Source: Nitrososphaera sp. UBA210
Lineage (GTDB): Archaea; Thermoproteota; Nitrososphaeria; Nitrososphaerales; Nitrososphaeraceae
NCBI GenBank assembly: GCA_002494895.1
Contig: DADA01000098.1
Coordinates: 1 to 39,422, forward strand
Length of the DNA: 39,422 nucleotides
Direction: 5' to 3'
This document shows, piece after piece, positions 38,540 through 39,422 of this stretch (position 1 is the stretch's first letter; each line of letters begins with the position of its first letter). Under the pieces are notes generated by a model. That model was not told the origin of the DNA and ran no database searches. It saw only the letters and a program-made list of their open reading frames with translations. The position numbers and the translations under genes are program-made.

Positions 38540-39422
38540 TTGTTTCGAGCCAGGGCAGTGATCTTGTCGGTGTTGACTCTCGTAATTTCAATGGTTGGAC
38601 TGAGTGGAGCAGACTTTGCACTTGTTCATGCTGCCGAAAACAAGATCGACGATTCTGACAACAATGCCAAAAAGGGTGCCTTCAGGAGAGTGATCACTGA
38701 ATCAGCCGACAAGGCATCTGCAGCGCTCAAGGAGGGATGCCAGCTTGCTCGTGAGACGAAAAAACTAAAGGCGCTGGTCTGCAGGCAGGAAATAGCGGAT
38801 TCTCTGGGGCTTGACGAAGACATTAGAGTGTCCAAGACCGACGTCGCTGCCAATGCACAGATTGAGGCAGATTCTGTGCAGGTCTCTGGAAACGCCGGCA
38901 ACGGAAGAAAGATCGTCATCCTGGATACCGGGTACAACTATGACCATCCCGATCTGTCATCGAGTTATCTTGGCGGCAGAGACTTCGTCAACAACGACGG
39001 TGATCCTATGGACGACAACGGACATGGCAGTCATGTGGCTGGATTGATAACCTCTGATGGAGCATACTTAAAGTCGAAAGGGGCCGCGCCAGCAACAGGA
39101 ATAATTTCAGGCAAGGTACTTGATAGCGACGGTTGGGGATACTTTAGCGACCTGATAGCTGCGATATACTGGGCGGTCGATGGCCCGGACGGCAAAGCAG
39201 GAACTTCGGATGACTTTAAGGCGGACGCCATAAGCATGAGCATGGGCAGTTCACCTCCTTTTGTGTACAAGACCCACTGCGATAACGCCATGCCCAGCAT
39301 GACGAGTGCTATCAAGTACGCGCAGAGCAGGGGCGTATTGGTAATAGTCGCTGCAGGCAATCACGGCACTCTGGGCGTCTCCATTCCTGGTTGCATAAGT
39401 CATTCCATCACCATTGGCGCCG
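38540..39422 (+). CDS. Secreted subtilisin-like serine protease (S8), N-terminal part
   Basis: The frame runs off the right edge after 294 residues. A signal peptide (residues 1-35) and a propeptide-like segment precede the peptidase domain. The catalytic Asp is in IVILDTGYNYDHPDL, the catalytic His in NGHGSHVAGL, and the oxyanion-hole Asn in VIVAAGNHG. The catalytic Ser lies beyond the window. The start is TTG at 38540, just after a strong TATA box; a GTG at 38558 is an alternative. It is exported and probably acts on surface or environmental proteins. Confidence 0.88.
   Translation, partial: MFRARAVILSVLTLVISMVGLSGADFALVHAAENKIDDSDNNAKKGAFRRVITESADKASAALKEGCQLARETKKLKALVCRQEIADSLGLDEDIRVSKTDVAANAQIEADSVQVSGNAGNGRKIVILDTGYNYDHPDLSSSYLGGRDFVNNDGDPMDDNGHGSHVAGLITSDGAYLKSKGAAPATGIISGKVLDSDGWGYFSDLIAAIYWAVDGPDGKAGTSDDFKADAISMSMGSSPPFVYKTHCDNAMPSMTSAIKYAQSRGVLVIVAAGNHGTLGVSIPGCISHSITIGA

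Noticed and set aside
1..39422. CRISPR array, tRNA, rRNA, insertion sequence or prophage
   Set aside because: I scanned the gene-free stretches and saw no regularly spaced repeats, cloverleaf, transposase or phage gene; a tRNAscan or Infernal run would be needed to be certain.

Overview
The window looks like chromosomal DNA of an ammonia-oxidising thaumarchaeon (Nitrososphaerota), most like the soil genus Nitrososphaera. The evidence is a GC content near 50% by eye, archaeal TATA boxes about 26 nt before start codons, many apparently leaderless ATG/GTG/TTG genes, archaeal CobT and RNase HI, an AN1/site-2-protease fusion, FtsZ, many small ArnR-like winged-helix proteins, orphan response regulators and lineage-restricted small proteins. 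I see no rRNA, tRNA, CRISPR array, insertion sequence or prophage.

Layout. 1-261: start of a secreted protein running off the left edge. 458-2843: a run with a SirB1-like protein, a membrane protein, and the repair glycosylases UDG-4 and AAG, the last two overlapping. 3240-5647: a tight minus-strand operon nnrE / metallo-beta-lactamase hydrolase / cobT (metabolite repair, thiol or glyoxal chemistry, cobalamin). 5761-8764: small conserved proteins and an orphan beta-class DNA methyltransferase. 8901-12427: a large secreted beta-propeller protein and a SIMPL-domain protein, transcribed divergently around a possible structured RNA. 12454-17948: small proteins, RNase HI, a DM13 protein, a TetR regulator behind a perfect operator, a cyclophilin, a winged-helix regulator, a type IV pilin-like protein and two paralogous DUF6659-like proteins. 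18067-20525: DUF2182 membrane protein, a mini zinc finger, the AN1-S2P protease and a small membrane protein. 20573-23786: a flanked paralog of a small lineage-specific family, a receiver protein, a second paralog, a truncated DMT exporter and an HTH-less Lrp effector domain. 23959-27806: acyl-CoA dehydrogenase, DUF1326 protein, a lysine-6-aminotransferase-like enzyme and a second receiver. 27949-31712: PDZ protein, zinc protein, winged helix, MFS and RDD membrane proteins, second Lrp effector domain. 31678-37115: ftsZ surrounded by tiny Cys-rich proteins and DNA-binding proteins, several with perfect palindromes at their promoters. 37223-39422: a kelch surface protein divergent from a secreted subtilase that runs off the right edge.

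The window is unusually rich in small regulators and zinc-binding peptides. The best leads for undescribed biology are: a paralogous small-protein family (four members or partial members here, one flanked by 20-nt direct repeats); a set of mini zinc-finger proteins; a probably frameshifted Cys-rich gene next to ftsZ; two strongly structured intergenic elements; and a recurring design of perfect 14-bp palindromes at the promoters of small regulators. Start codons were chosen mainly by the position of a TATA-like box; these choices, and family names recalled without a search, are inference.
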